The notes beneath the pieces were generated by a model. The model ran no database searches, was not told where the DNA came from, and saw only the letters and a list, made by a program, of their open reading frames with translations. Positions 7,049-14,063 of a stretch of DNA of 16,841 nucleotides are shown piece after piece. Both the position numbers and the translations under genes were made by a program. This DNA is from an uncultured Lentisphaeria bacterium (GTDB taxonomy: Bacteria > Verrucomicrobiota > Lentisphaeria > JABSQK01 > CAJWLW01), in the NCBI GenBank assembly GCA_913042885.1, contig CAJWLW010000079.1, positions 1-16,841 of the forward strand, given 5' to 3'. How positions within the stretch are numbered: position 1 is the stretch's first letter; every line of letters starts with the position of its first letter.

Positions 7049-8590
7049 TCATTTACCGTTCTCGGCGTCTGCGGCATCGGCGGTGCCGTACTTTTCCAGT
7101 ACCCGTTCCACGATGGCGCTCGTAGAAATGCCTTCGATCACTGGCGCCAGGACGACCTCACCGCCATGCGACTCGACGAATTCGCGGCCGACGACCCCGT
7201 CGAACCCATAGTCACTGCCCTTGACCAGAACATTCGGTCGCACCTGCTCAATGACCGGTTGCACCGAGTCGTCATCGAACACGACGATATAATCGACGCA
7301 GGCCAGTGCTGCGAGCAGTCGAATGCGCTCGTCTTCAGGCAGGATCGGTCGGCGATTGCCCTTGAGGCTGCGGATGGAAGCATCTGAATTCAGCCCGACA
7401 ACCAACAAATCGCCTTGCTCGCGGGCGAAGTTGAGGTATTTCATGTGGCCGACGTGCAACATATCGAAACAGCCGTTCGTGAAGGCTATTTTCTCGTGCC
7501 GCTGGCGATGGGTTTCAAGTGTGCTGACCAGTTCCGGCATCGACTGGAGTTTGCCGGCGGTGTCGGTCGTCACAGCCATCAATTCCGTACGTATTTCCGC
7601 CAGCGACACGGTGTTGACACCGAGTTTTCCCACCTCGATGCCTGCCGCCACATTCGCCAGATACGCGGCACACGGCAATGGTGTCTGGACAGCGAGAAAG
7701 AACCCGAGCGTACTCAAAATCATGTCGCCGGCACCTGACACATCGTAGACTGATCGGGGCCGCGACGGCAGGAGCATCGACACATTGTTCTCTGCGTGCA
7801 CGTACAAGCCGTCCCGGTCGACGGTGATCAGGGCAAACTCCAGTTCCAGTGAAGTGACCAACTGCCGCGCGGCCATGTTCATTGAATCTGCATCGCGCGG
7901 GGCGATGCCTGTCACCCGCTCCGTCTCGAGCCGATTTGGCGTGATAGCCGTGGCGCCTCTGTACATGCTGAAGTCATCGCCCAGCTTCGGGTCCACCAGG
8001 ACCGGCTTGCCTGCCGCCCGCGCTGTCTCGATGACGCGTTGCAGCAGATCCGTGGTGAGCAGGCCTTTGCCGTAGTCCGAGACCAGTACGGCACTACAAT
8101 CGTTGATGACAGCTGCGATCTTTGCAAGCACCTCTTCGACCACGGCCTCGTCGATTGGCGTCGTATCTTCCCGGTCGACGCGCAGGACGTGTTGCATGGC
8201 GCGCGCCGCGGATTGCACGCCACCGACATACCGGGTCTTCAACGTTGTGCTGCGGTCGTCGGCGCGGACGATGGCGTTGGTATCAGCACCGGAGTTTTTC
8301 AGTGCCGCGACCAGACGTTCGCCTTCCGCGTCGTTGCCGACCATGCCGCAGCAGACGACGTCTGCACCGAACTGTCGGAGGTTCAGTACGACGCTGGCGG
8401 CGCCGCCGGGCATTTCCGTTTCACGCTCGATCTGCAGGATCGGTATCGGCGCCTCCGGCGATATCCGCGAGACGTTGCCCCAGGCGTAATGATCCATCAT
8501 CAGGTCGCCGAGCACGAGGACACGACATTCCGGCGGGTGTCGTGTCAGCGAGATGAGGTAGGAGAGATCTATGTGGTCTGTTGCATCCAT
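7049..8590 (-). CDS. hldE: Bifunctional heptose-7-phosphate kinase / heptose-1-phosphate adenylyltransferase
   Basis: Full-length 513-residue fusion. The N-terminal PfkB-type kinase (about 22-335) phosphorylates D-glycero-D-manno-heptose 7-phosphate at C1. It shows GDLMMDHYAWG (28-38), PGGAASVVLNL (61-71), SDYGKG (171-176) and the catalytic VSGAGD (284-289, Asp289). The C-terminal nucleotidyltransferase (about 362-500) activates heptose-1-phosphate with ATP. It shows FTNGCFDMLHVGHMKYL (370-386) with the HxGH at 379-382, and LVKGSDY and EGISTSAIV near the end. The product leads to ADP-heptose after HldD epimerisation; gmhA, gmhB and hldD are not in the window. It is first in an operon with the GT9 gene. 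The start at 8590 has AGG nine bases upstream. A perfect 17-bp hairpin lies 46 bases upstream of the start and may be in the mRNA leader. Confidence 0.97.
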   Translation of the reverse strand: MDATDHIDLSYLISLTRHPPECRVLVLGDLMMDHYAWGNVSRISPEAPIPILQIERETEMPGGAASVVLNLRQFGADVVCCGMVGNDAEGERLVAALKNSGADTNAIVRADDRSTTLKTRYVGGVQSAARAMQHVLRVDREDTTPIDEAVVEEVLAKIAAVINDCSAVLVSDYGKGLLTTDLLQRVIETARAAGKPVLVDPKLGDDFSMYRGATAITPNRLETERVTGIAPRDADSMNMAARQLVTSLELEFALITVDRDGLYVHAENNVSMLLPSRPRSVYDVSGAGDMILSTLGFFLAVQTPLPCAAYLANVAAGIEVGKLGVNTVSLAEIRTELMAVTTDTAGKLQSMPELVSTLETHRQRHEKIAFTNGCFDMLHVGHMKYLNFAREQGDLLVVGLNSDASIRSLKGNRRPILPEDERIRLLAALACVDYIVVFDDDSVQPVIEQVRPNVLVKGSDYGFDGVVGREFVESHGGEVVLAPVIEGISTSAIVERVLEKYGTADAADAENGK

Positions 8591-8984
8591 TTAAGGGAAC
8601 CTACCGAGTACCCTGATCGAATTCAAGATACATCGTCGTCACCCTTTCATAAGCCAGGTGATTTATGAAAGGGTGACGAAGCGCCTTTTTGAGCCTGTTG
8701 AGCTTTGTATGTATACAGGAATTACTTAGGAATTAGACAGGTGATCTAGTAATTGATGAACGCCGAGCAAATGTTGCTGGGCTTGTGAAGGCGTGTTATG
8801 GGCGATTGCCGGACGCGGCATGCGCCGCGAAGCATCAATGCGGCATGGGCCGAACGAGCACGGGCGAGAAGCGATATGCCTTGCGGTTGCTTCAGGCTGA
8901 TGTTGAGTGAACCGCGTGAGTGGCCCTGTTTGTCTTGACCCATGCCTGTTTGCTTGTGTCCGTTCTTTCATGTACCATAAATCA
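8591..8984. other. 394-bp divergent spacer between hldE and the GT4 gene
   Basis: No gene is convincingly present. The left part (8591-8755) is AT-richer. It holds the long hairpin, a tandem AGGAATTA pair (8717-8724 and 8728-8735, 11-base period), and the word CAGGTGAT both at 8655-8662 and at 8738-8745. The right part (8756-8960) is GC-richer and open on the minus strand in two overlapping frames, for example 8746-8943, giving a basic 65-residue peptide. This resembles degraded coding or mobile DNA but matches nothing I recognise. Weak promoter-like words precede the GT4 ATG (TTGCTT, 17 bases, TACCAT), too poor to call. Confidence 0.5.
8636..8679. repeat. Perfect 17-bp inverted repeat (hairpin) upstream of hldE
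   Basis: The left arm TCGTCACCCTTTCATAA (8636-8652) is the exact reverse complement of the right arm at 8663-8679, with a 10-base loop. Read on the plus strand it is followed seven bases later by five T (8686-8690), a loose terminator layout, but no plus-strand gene lies before it. Read on the minus strand it has no T tract and would sit in the hldE leader. Confidence 0.8.
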
Positions 8985-10061
8985 ATGAAAGTTCTCATTG
9001 CATTGGACGATGTCAACGGCGGCGGTACGGAACACGCGGCGCTGCAGTGGATTCGTTTGTGCCACCGCGAAGAATTCGACGTTGCAGTCTGCACTCTGTA
9101 CGGTCTTGGTGAGCTCGAACACAATTATGCAGTGGTGGGTTGCCCGGTACATTTTTTCGATGTCAAAAAAGTTGGCTATTTCAAGGCAGCCAGAGCGCTG
9201 AAGCGCCTGCTGTGGGAGCAGCGGCCGGACGCTATCGTTTGTGTTTCGGGTGGCACCCGTGCCCTGGTACCGTGGCTGGCGAAACGTGCCGGCGTGCCGG
9301 CGCGCATTCTGTACTTTGCGAATCCGAAAATTATGGAGGATCGCCGCGTCCATTATTTTCAGCGTTTGCAGGTGATGTTCGCGACGCATTTCCAGGCGTG
9401 CAGCCGGGAAGTAGCGGCCAACATCAAAGAGCTCTATGCCGCTGATCCCGTAGATCTCATCCTGAACGGTGTGGACATGAGGCGATTCCCTGTAGCGGAA
9501 AAGCCAAACCACAACGGGCGTGTGCGGATTCTGACGATCGGTTCTTACCGTGTCGCCAAGAATCATGAAGAGAAAATTCGAATTGCGGCGCATCTCGAGT
9601 CGACAGGCCTCGACTTCGTCATTCAGATAGCGGGCAACGGTACGGACCGTGCAGCCTTTGAAAAGCATGTTGCGGTGGCTGGGCTGGCGCACCGTTTCGA
9701 GTTGCTCGGCTGGCGGCCGGACATACCGGAGTTGTTGCAGGCGGCGGACATATTCCTGCACACCTCGCGCTACGAAGGCCATTGCATTGCGGTGCTGGAA
9801 GGGCTCGCTTCCGGAACGCCGTGCGTCTTGTACGATCTGGTGGTGCTCGATGAGATCGATCCGGAGCGCGGCGCTTTTGCCGCCGTCGCCAATGGCGATG
9901 CCGCTGCCGCGGCCCAGGCGATTTTGCGGCTGACCCGGGATCGTGAAGAGGCTCGGCGGTTGAGTGTCTGCGGCCGTGAGCTGGTTGCGACCCGATTTCC
10001 TGCCGAATTCTCAGTGCGTGCCTGGGAGAATTCTTTGAAGCGGGCAGTGGGCGTTGAGTAG
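8985..10061 (+). CDS. Glycosyltransferase family 4
   Basis: A 358-residue GT-B retaining glycosyltransferase from the ATG at 8985. The N-terminal MKVLIALDDVNGGGTEHAAL is the classical GT4 opening with its glycine-rich acceptor loop. The C-terminal nucleotide-sugar domain begins near 180 (RILTIGSYRVAKNHEEKI). It contains LGWRPDIPELLQAADIFL and the family EX7E motif in YEGHCIAVLEG (Glu264 and Glu272). The protein is soluble and probably peripheral to the inner membrane. An ATG 15 bases upstream (8970) and a GTG at 8907 are in frame, but the first 26 residues from the GTG are Cys-rich and unlike the family, so the homology-based start is preferred. No Shine-Dalgarno is seen. It runs toward the prepilin and GT39 genes with large structured gaps between, so co-transcription is uncertain. 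The sugar donor cannot be deduced. Confidence 0.93.
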   Translation: MKVLIALDDVNGGGTEHAALQWIRLCHREEFDVAVCTLYGLGELEHNYAVVGCPVHFFDVKKVGYFKAARALKRLLWEQRPDAIVCVSGGTRALVPWLAKRAGVPARILYFANPKIMEDRRVHYFQRLQVMFATHFQACSREVAANIKELYAADPVDLILNGVDMRRFPVAEKPNHNGRVRILTIGSYRVAKNHEEKIRIAAHLESTGLDFVIQIAGNGTDRAAFEKHVAVAGLAHRFELLGWRPDIPELLQAADIFLHTSRYEGHCIAVLEGLASGTPCVLYDLVVLDEIDPERGAFAAVANGDAAAAAQAILRLTRDREEARRLSVCGRELVATRFPAEFSVRAWENSLKRAVGVE

Positions 10062-10356
10062 GCTGGGGAACGTTTAACGTCACTCCGGCGGTGGTCAACT
10101 GCCGCCGTGACGGACGCAAACGACGTCGTTAAATCTTGCGCCGTCGCGCTCGGGGAATTGGGCGATTCGCGAGCCGCCGCCATGTTAGGAACGGCATTAG
10201 GCTTGAACAACGGTTGGATCAGCAGAATGGGAACGGATCTTGGCCACGTAACCTTGAGATATCGGGTATTCATCAGTAAACTAACAGAGATTCGCAACCA
10301 TATGGGAAATCCCAGCTATATATTGTCATCGCAACATTGAGCCGCTTGAACGTCGA
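10062..10356. other. 295-bp spacer between GT4 and prepilin-like gene
   Basis: It holds a cluster of inverted repeats at 10072-10134 and a TATATT promoter-like word at 10319-10324 without a good -35 partner. An open frame of 77 codons beginning with a GTG at 10107 has no ribosome site or recognisable domain and starts inside the hairpin, so it is not called as a gene. The prepilin frame itself is open upstream to 10285 but offers no standard start before 10357. Confidence 0.45.
10072..10134. repeat. Nested inverted repeats; attC-like outer boxes
   Basis: Outer arms TTTAACG (10073-10079) and CGTTAAA (10127-10133) are perfect complements. With their neighbours they read GTTTAAC (10072-10078) and GTTAAAT (10128-10134), which fit the RYYYAAC and GTTRRRY simple sites of integron attC. 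Inside, CGGCGG (10086-10091) pairs with CCGCCG (10102-10107), and CGTCA (10078-10082) pairs with TGACG (10108-10112) across a 3-base bulge. AACGACGTCGTT (10119-10130) is a perfect palindrome. The inner stem is strongly off-centre (15 bases on one side, none on the other), unlike canonical attC. A transcription or recombination role is unproven. Confidence 0.5.
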
Positions 10357-11091
10357 ATGCGGTGCTTCACGCTCATTGAGCTGCTGGTCGTCATCACGAT
10401 CATTGCGATCCTGGCCGCCATGCTGTTGCCGGTCCTGGGCAAGGCGAAATTTAACGCTCGCGCGATACTGTGCACGTCGAACCTCCGCCAGATCGGTTTG
10501 GGTGTCAGTGGCTATGCCAATGACTTTGGCGGATACTTCCCGCGCTCGGATTCTGGTTTCGGATCCAACCTCGTCGATGTCGGCCCGGATTTTTTCCCTG
10601 CGCTCGAGGAGCAGGGTGTCAGTCGCGACGTGCAGGATTGCGTCTTCACACCGCCGTTCATGAAATCCGACACCTACAGGGACACCTGGAAACAACCGGG
10701 AGCAGGAATCTACGATCAAAATACAATGCTCTGGGGTGGCTACGTGCTCTGGGTGCCGCGACGTCTCGGCGGCGGTCCGCCCAAACCGGTGGGCTATCCG
10801 ACTCGGGGCGCGGATGACAGCATCGACGATTTACCGATCGTCACCGATTATGTCATCATCCTGGATGCGGGCGGTCCGCCCCTGACGGCGAAGTGGGCCT
10901 GGCACAAGCGCGGCGGCCGGGATATTGCGTGGCAGCCCGCCCCTTGGATTCCGGCCCCGCCCTATTACTACATGAAGGACGGGGTGTTGAATGCCCCGTC
11001 CAATCTCCTGTTTGGCGACGGCCATGTCGAGGGCCGCCGACCCGCGGAACTCACCGTGCGTTTCGACCCTGGTTTTCCGCATCTCCACTAA
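10357..11091 (+). CDS. Prepilin-type N-terminal methylation domain protein with C-terminal H-X9-DG-type motif
   Basis: A 244-residue type II pseudopilin-like protein. MRC is followed by [20 protein letters not shown], the type IV pilin/pseudopilin hydrophobic helix with Glu at +5 after cleavage. [22 protein letters not shown] (41-62) and [14 protein letters not shown] near the C-terminus (216-229) are the signature of the large prepilin families of PVC bacteria. Such proteins are probably inserted in the inner membrane by the helix, with the globular part outside the cytoplasm; their functions are mostly unknown. The residue at -1 is Cys, not the Gly needed by classical prepilin peptidases, and the leader is only three residues long, although PVC members without this Gly are known to me. 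No standard start codon lies upstream in frame, and no Shine-Dalgarno is visible. A strong hairpin follows nine bases after the stop. Confidence 0.86.
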   Translation: MRCFTLIELLVVITIIAILAAMLLPVLGKAKFNARAILCTSNLRQIGLGVSGYANDFGGYFPRSDSGFGSNLVDVGPDFFPALEEQGVSRDVQDCVFTPPFMKSDTYRDTWKQPGAGIYDQNTMLWGGYVLWVPRRLGGGPPKPVGYPTRGADDSIDDLPIVTDYVIILDAGGPPLTAKWAWHKRGGRDIAWQPAPWIPAPPYYYMKDGVLNAPSNLLFGDGHVEGRRPAELTVRFDPGFPHLH

Positions 11092-11332
11092 CTAATGTGC
11101 CGTTGCTTCGGAAAATCCGGAATACCGGACACCCGACAGCAACGCCATATCGCGATTCCACGTCGCCAAATCGTTCTTCTCGAACTTGTTGAGGTGATTG
11201 AAGACATGCATCGAAATGGCGCTGCTGTTGCGGTTGTTTGTTATGGCATTGCGCCGATGATAACTTTGCTGCCTGTTACGATGTACTCAAACCAGCAATA
11301 CCAGGGCATCACAGCTTCACCCCCTTCCGTTT
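11092..11332. other. 241-bp spacer between prepilin-like and GT39 genes
   Basis: Apart from the hairpin at its left end, no gene, promoter or ribosome site can be defended. Short plus-strand frames through it (for example 11095-11430) run into the GT39 gene out of frame and have no support. Confidence 0.4.
11101..11144 (+). terminator. Long imperfect hairpin after the prepilin-like gene, possible terminator without T tract
   Basis: Three nested arm pairs share one centre: CGTTGC (11101-11106) with GCAACG (11139-11144), TCGG (11108-11111) with CCGA (11133-11136), and TCCGG (11116-11120) with CCGGA (11125-11129) around an AATA loop. This gives 15 pairs over 44 bases, starting nine bases after the stop codon. 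No T run follows, so it may be a stabilising 3' structure or a factor-assisted terminator. Confidence 0.5.
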
Positions 11333-13141
11333 ATGCGAGTTTCGGCCGAGTCCCGCAGGTATATATATTTTCTTCTCGGCGTCTGCGTGTGCGTTGTGTT
11401 TCTGGCCTTGCCGTCGATGGACGACATTGATGTCACCTGGGAACATCTGAACTGGAACGCCGCGATGGCTATTTGCGAGACCGGCGTTCCGTTTGTGCGC
11501 CCCGGGTATCCGCCGAATCTGCATCACCCGCCGTCGTGGTCGTATATCATCGCTGCGTCGGTCACGGTATTCGGCGAGTCTGTGTGGGCGATGCGATTGC
11601 CGGGGCTTCTTTGTTTTTTGACAACCGGCCTGTTGCTGTACGCGTGTGCCCGGCGTTTGTCGTTGAACCGTCTCGTGGCGACACTGGCAGCAACGATTTA
11701 TCTGACCAACCCGATGGCGCTGCAGGGGGCGTTGAACATGGATTACGCCGATGGCCAGCTGTTGCCGTTGGCAAGTGTCGGCATGGTCATTGTCTATCTG
11801 TACACTGAGCGCCGGCCGGTCTGGCTCCAGGGTTTGTGGCTCGGGCTCGGTGTCACCGTGCTGTTGTGGGCCAAACTCACCAGCACCGCGATCTTTCTGC
11901 TGGCGCTGGTGCTGGTGGCCGTCTTCAGTTTTTGCAAACGCAATCTGCAGGTCGTTGCTGCGGCGCTGGGGACCGGGGTGCCGCTGATGCTGTTGACCTG
12001 GGGGGGCTACTGCCTTTTCGTGAAACGGTCGCCGATCGGCCGGGACGAGTCGTACTGGGAGATGTTTTGCCAGCCGGTGAATTATTTGGTCAATGGCAAG
12101 GCGAGTGCCGGTATCTGGTCTCTGGAACCATCGGCGATGCTGCTGCACGTTTGCCGTATCACGACGTATGCCGGGCCGGTGTTCATGACAGTTGCGGTGT
12201 GTGGTCTGGCGGTTTGGGGTTTCGGCAGTTTGCGGCGGTTGCAACAGCGGCGGGCGTCATTGATTCCGGCGTACACATTCGGGGTGCTGCTGGGCTACAC
12301 ACTGTTCGTTGGCGGCACCGGGCCGTTTCCAAAATATTATGCACCGGCGTTTCCGTTTATTGCGCTGTTCTGTGCGATGCTGTTCACCGGTGTGCCGACG
12401 GCGAAGCTCTGGCAACCGTCTGCCGGGTCCGATGGGGCAACGGGCGACGAGTCGCTGCGGGGTCCCGACTGGTCCGGCCGCATGATGGCCTGGCTCACTG
12501 CGGTTGTTGCGTTGCTCACGGTTTATTGCGTGCTGGTGGTTGGCGACAACGTCTATCGACTCAACTACGTGCTGAAGGAAGCGGTGCTTGTCGATCAGCC
12601 GCGGCCGGCGTTGGTGGCGTACGCCACAGGCATGCTGCTTTGTCTGACGCCATTTGTTGCGGCGATTGTGACAGGCCTGGTGAGGCGATCACGTGCCCTG
12701 GCGGGCCGAGGATTGCTGGCGGCGTTGATAGCGTCGCAGCTCGGCCTGCTGGTTGTTCAGGCCCAGGGAGACTATTCGCTGCGCTACTTGTACGGCACGC
12801 CGATGGCTGACCTGCATGCCGTCCGGTCGGAGCTGCAAAAGCTGCCGCCGCCGGCAACGGTCATGGGCGAAGCAATGTACGCCACGACTGCCCGGCAGCG
12901 GTTGTCGCCGGGCTACAGCAATGAATTGTGGAAATCCATCGACGCGGGGATTGTCCCCTACATCGAGTCAGTGCGTCCCGACGCAGTTGTCTATGGTCTG
13001 ATGTCCAGCGAGCTAAGCCTGCTGCGGCGTTTGCCGGACCACGAGCCGTTCAATGCTCTGATGAACGAGGCGTATGATCTGCAGCAGATCGGCGGCATTT
13101 ACTTGTGGCTGAGACGCGAGGGTGCGACAGCTACACAGTGA
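11333..13141 (+). CDS. GT39 / ArnT-like membrane glycosyltransferase (PMT_2 superfamily)
   Basis: A 602-residue GT-C protein with about ten to twelve membrane segments and a soluble C-terminal domain (about 495-602). GT-C enzymes use polyprenyl-phosphate sugars and act on the periplasmic side. After the first membrane helix comes MDDIDVTWEHLNWN (29-42), the acidic catalytic loop, followed by YPPNLHHPPSWSYIIA (59-74), matching the HPP motif of this superfamily. NMDYADGQL (135-143) fits the second acidic periplasmic loop. KYYAPAFPFIALF near 334-346 is another recurrent family segment. The start at 11333 places a short basic tail before the first helix; no Shine-Dalgarno is visible. The final 11 bases overlap the convergent MBL gene. 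Probable role: sugar decoration of lipid A, LPS or another envelope glycan. The donor (for example aminoarabinose, mannose or hexose) is unknown. Confidence 0.88.
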   Translation: MRVSAESRRYIYFLLGVCVCVVFLALPSMDDIDVTWEHLNWNAAMAICETGVPFVRPGYPPNLHHPPSWSYIIAASVTVFGESVWAMRLPGLLCFLTTGLLLYACARRLSLNRLVATLAATIYLTNPMALQGALNMDYADGQLLPLASVGMVIVYLYTERRPVWLQGLWLGLGVTVLLWAKLTSTAIFLLALVLVAVFSFCKRNLQVVAAALGTGVPLMLLTWGGYCLFVKRSPIGRDESYWEMFCQPVNYLVNGKASAGIWSLEPSAMLLHVCRITTYAGPVFMTVAVCGLAVWGFGSLRRLQQRRASLIPAYTFGVLLGYTLFVGGTGPFPKYYAPAFPFIALFCAMLFTGVPTAKLWQPSAGSDGATGDESLRGPDWSGRMMAWLTAVVALLTVYCVLVVGDNVYRLNYVLKEAVLVDQPRPALVAYATGMLLCLTPFVAAIVTGLVRRSRALAGRGLLAALIASQLGLLVVQAQGDYSLRYLYGTPMADLHAVRSELQKLPPPATVMGEAMYATTARQRLSPGYSNELWKSIDAGIVPYIESVRPDAVVYGLMSSELSLLRRLPDHEPFNALMNEAYDLQQIGGIYLWLRREGATATQ

Positions 13142-13919
13142 TCGTCTGACACACTTTGTCCTGCCTGGCCACCAGCACTTTGACCTGTTCCCGGTTCATC
13201 GCCTTGAGACAGTCGCGGGCCGCGGCCTCCACGAGTTCCGGACGGTTACAGTCGTCACTCAAGTGCGCCGTCACCAGGTATTGGGTACCCGGACCTACGA
13301 CCTGCGCCATGAGCTCGGCGGCGCGCTTGTTGCTGAGGTGGCCGCGGCGGCCGTGAATGCGATGAAGCAGGTGCGCCGGACGCCGAGAGGAACGCAGCAG
13401 ATCGTGTTCGTGATTGCTTTCGATAATCAGAACATTTGAGTTTTTGAGTTTGAGCGGGACAAGCTTGCCGAAGTGGCCGAGGTCTGTGGCGATACCGATC
13501 TTGCGGTCCTGGCAATGAATCACGAAACCAACCGGGTCGACGGCATCGTGACACACAGAGAACGCTTCGATTTGGAAAGGCCCGATGGCGAACGGCGAAC
13601 CGTTCGTGAAGACGACGGCGTTCTCCGGCGCCTTGTTCATCATCTGCAGGCGTTCCATGGTCAGCGAATTGGCGAAGGCGGGGATGTTGTTGTTGCGTTT
13701 GGCGAAGATGCGCAGTGCCTGGGTGTGGTCATCATGCTCGTGGGAGACTACGATGCCGCGGATTCGGGAGGCCTCGACACCGGCGGTGTCGAGGCGGCGC
13801 TGCAGTTCGGCGCCCGAGAAGCCGGCGTCGATGAGGATGGCGTCGTCACCGCAGCGGATTACCGTGGCATTGCCGCCGCTGCCGCTACCGAGAACTGTGA
13901 CCTCTACCGCTGTGTGCAT
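13131..13919 (-). CDS. MBL-fold metallo-hydrolase, WalJ/YycJ type
   Basis: A 262-residue metallo-beta-lactamase-fold protein. LGSGSGGNATVI (10-21) opens the fold. The metal site is visible as SHEHDDH (59-65), His124 in SVCHDA and Asp146 in ATDLGH. ESNHEHDLL (167-175) and GHLSNKRAAELM (193-204) are characteristic of the YycJ/WalJ branch, which has been suggested to be a DNA/RNA exonuclease-like phosphodiesterase. No membrane segment or signal peptide is seen, so it is cytoplasmic. The start at 13919 gives the standard N-terminus. It is divergent from rpoN (144-bp spacer) and its 3' end overlaps the GT39 gene by 11 bases. This branch is common in Firmicutes, Bacteroidota and PVC bacteria, and supports a non-proteobacterial source. 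The natural substrate is unknown. Confidence 0.9.
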   Translation of the reverse strand: MHTAVEVTVLGSGSGGNATVIRCGDDAILIDAGFSGAELQRRLDTAGVEASRIRGIVVSHEHDDHTQALRIFAKRNNNIPAFANSLTMERLQMMNKAPENAVVFTNGSPFAIGPFQIEAFSVCHDAVDPVGFVIHCQDRKIGIATDLGHFGKLVPLKLKNSNVLIIESNHEHDLLRSSRRPAHLLHRIHGRRGHLSNKRAAELMAQVVGPGTQYLVTAHLSDDCNRPELVEAAARDCLKAMNREQVKVLVARQDKVCQTITV

Positions 13920-14063
13920 TGGTTGACGAAATCCGGGAACGCGATAATGTTAATTCGGCGGTTGTCCGCGCGACGGTGGTTTTTGCCGGAACAGAGCGCA
14001 CGCTGCCTCCTATGGAAATCGGGCGCCAAGCCCTGGCGTGCCAGTGACAATTCGGCGAGGACT

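Noticed and set aside
8982..9782. 266-codon open frame on the minus strand
   Set aside because: It is fully antisense to the GT4 gene and has no recognisable motifs.
10240..10270. Sigma-54 promoter (TTGGCCACGTAACCTTGA)
   Set aside because: The GG of the -24 part is present but the GC of the -12 part is missing at the required spacing.
10107..10340. 77-codon plus-strand frame between GT4 and prepilin genes
   Set aside because: It starts with a GTG inside the hairpin, has no ribosome site, and its product resembles nothing; considered a chance frame.
10357..11091. Horizontal transfer of the prepilin gene from PVC bacteria into a proteobacterium
   Set aside because: The sigma-54 and MBL proteins also look non-proteobacterial, so the gene is more simply native to a PVC genome.
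11309..12244. 311-codon open frame on the minus strand, very rich in Gln, His and Arg
   Set aside because: It is antisense to the GT39 gene; the composition is what the complement of a membrane-protein gene gives.
13473..14063. 197-codon N-terminal extension of rpoN
   Set aside because: It would run antisense through the MBL gene and precede region I, which is the normal start of sigma-54.
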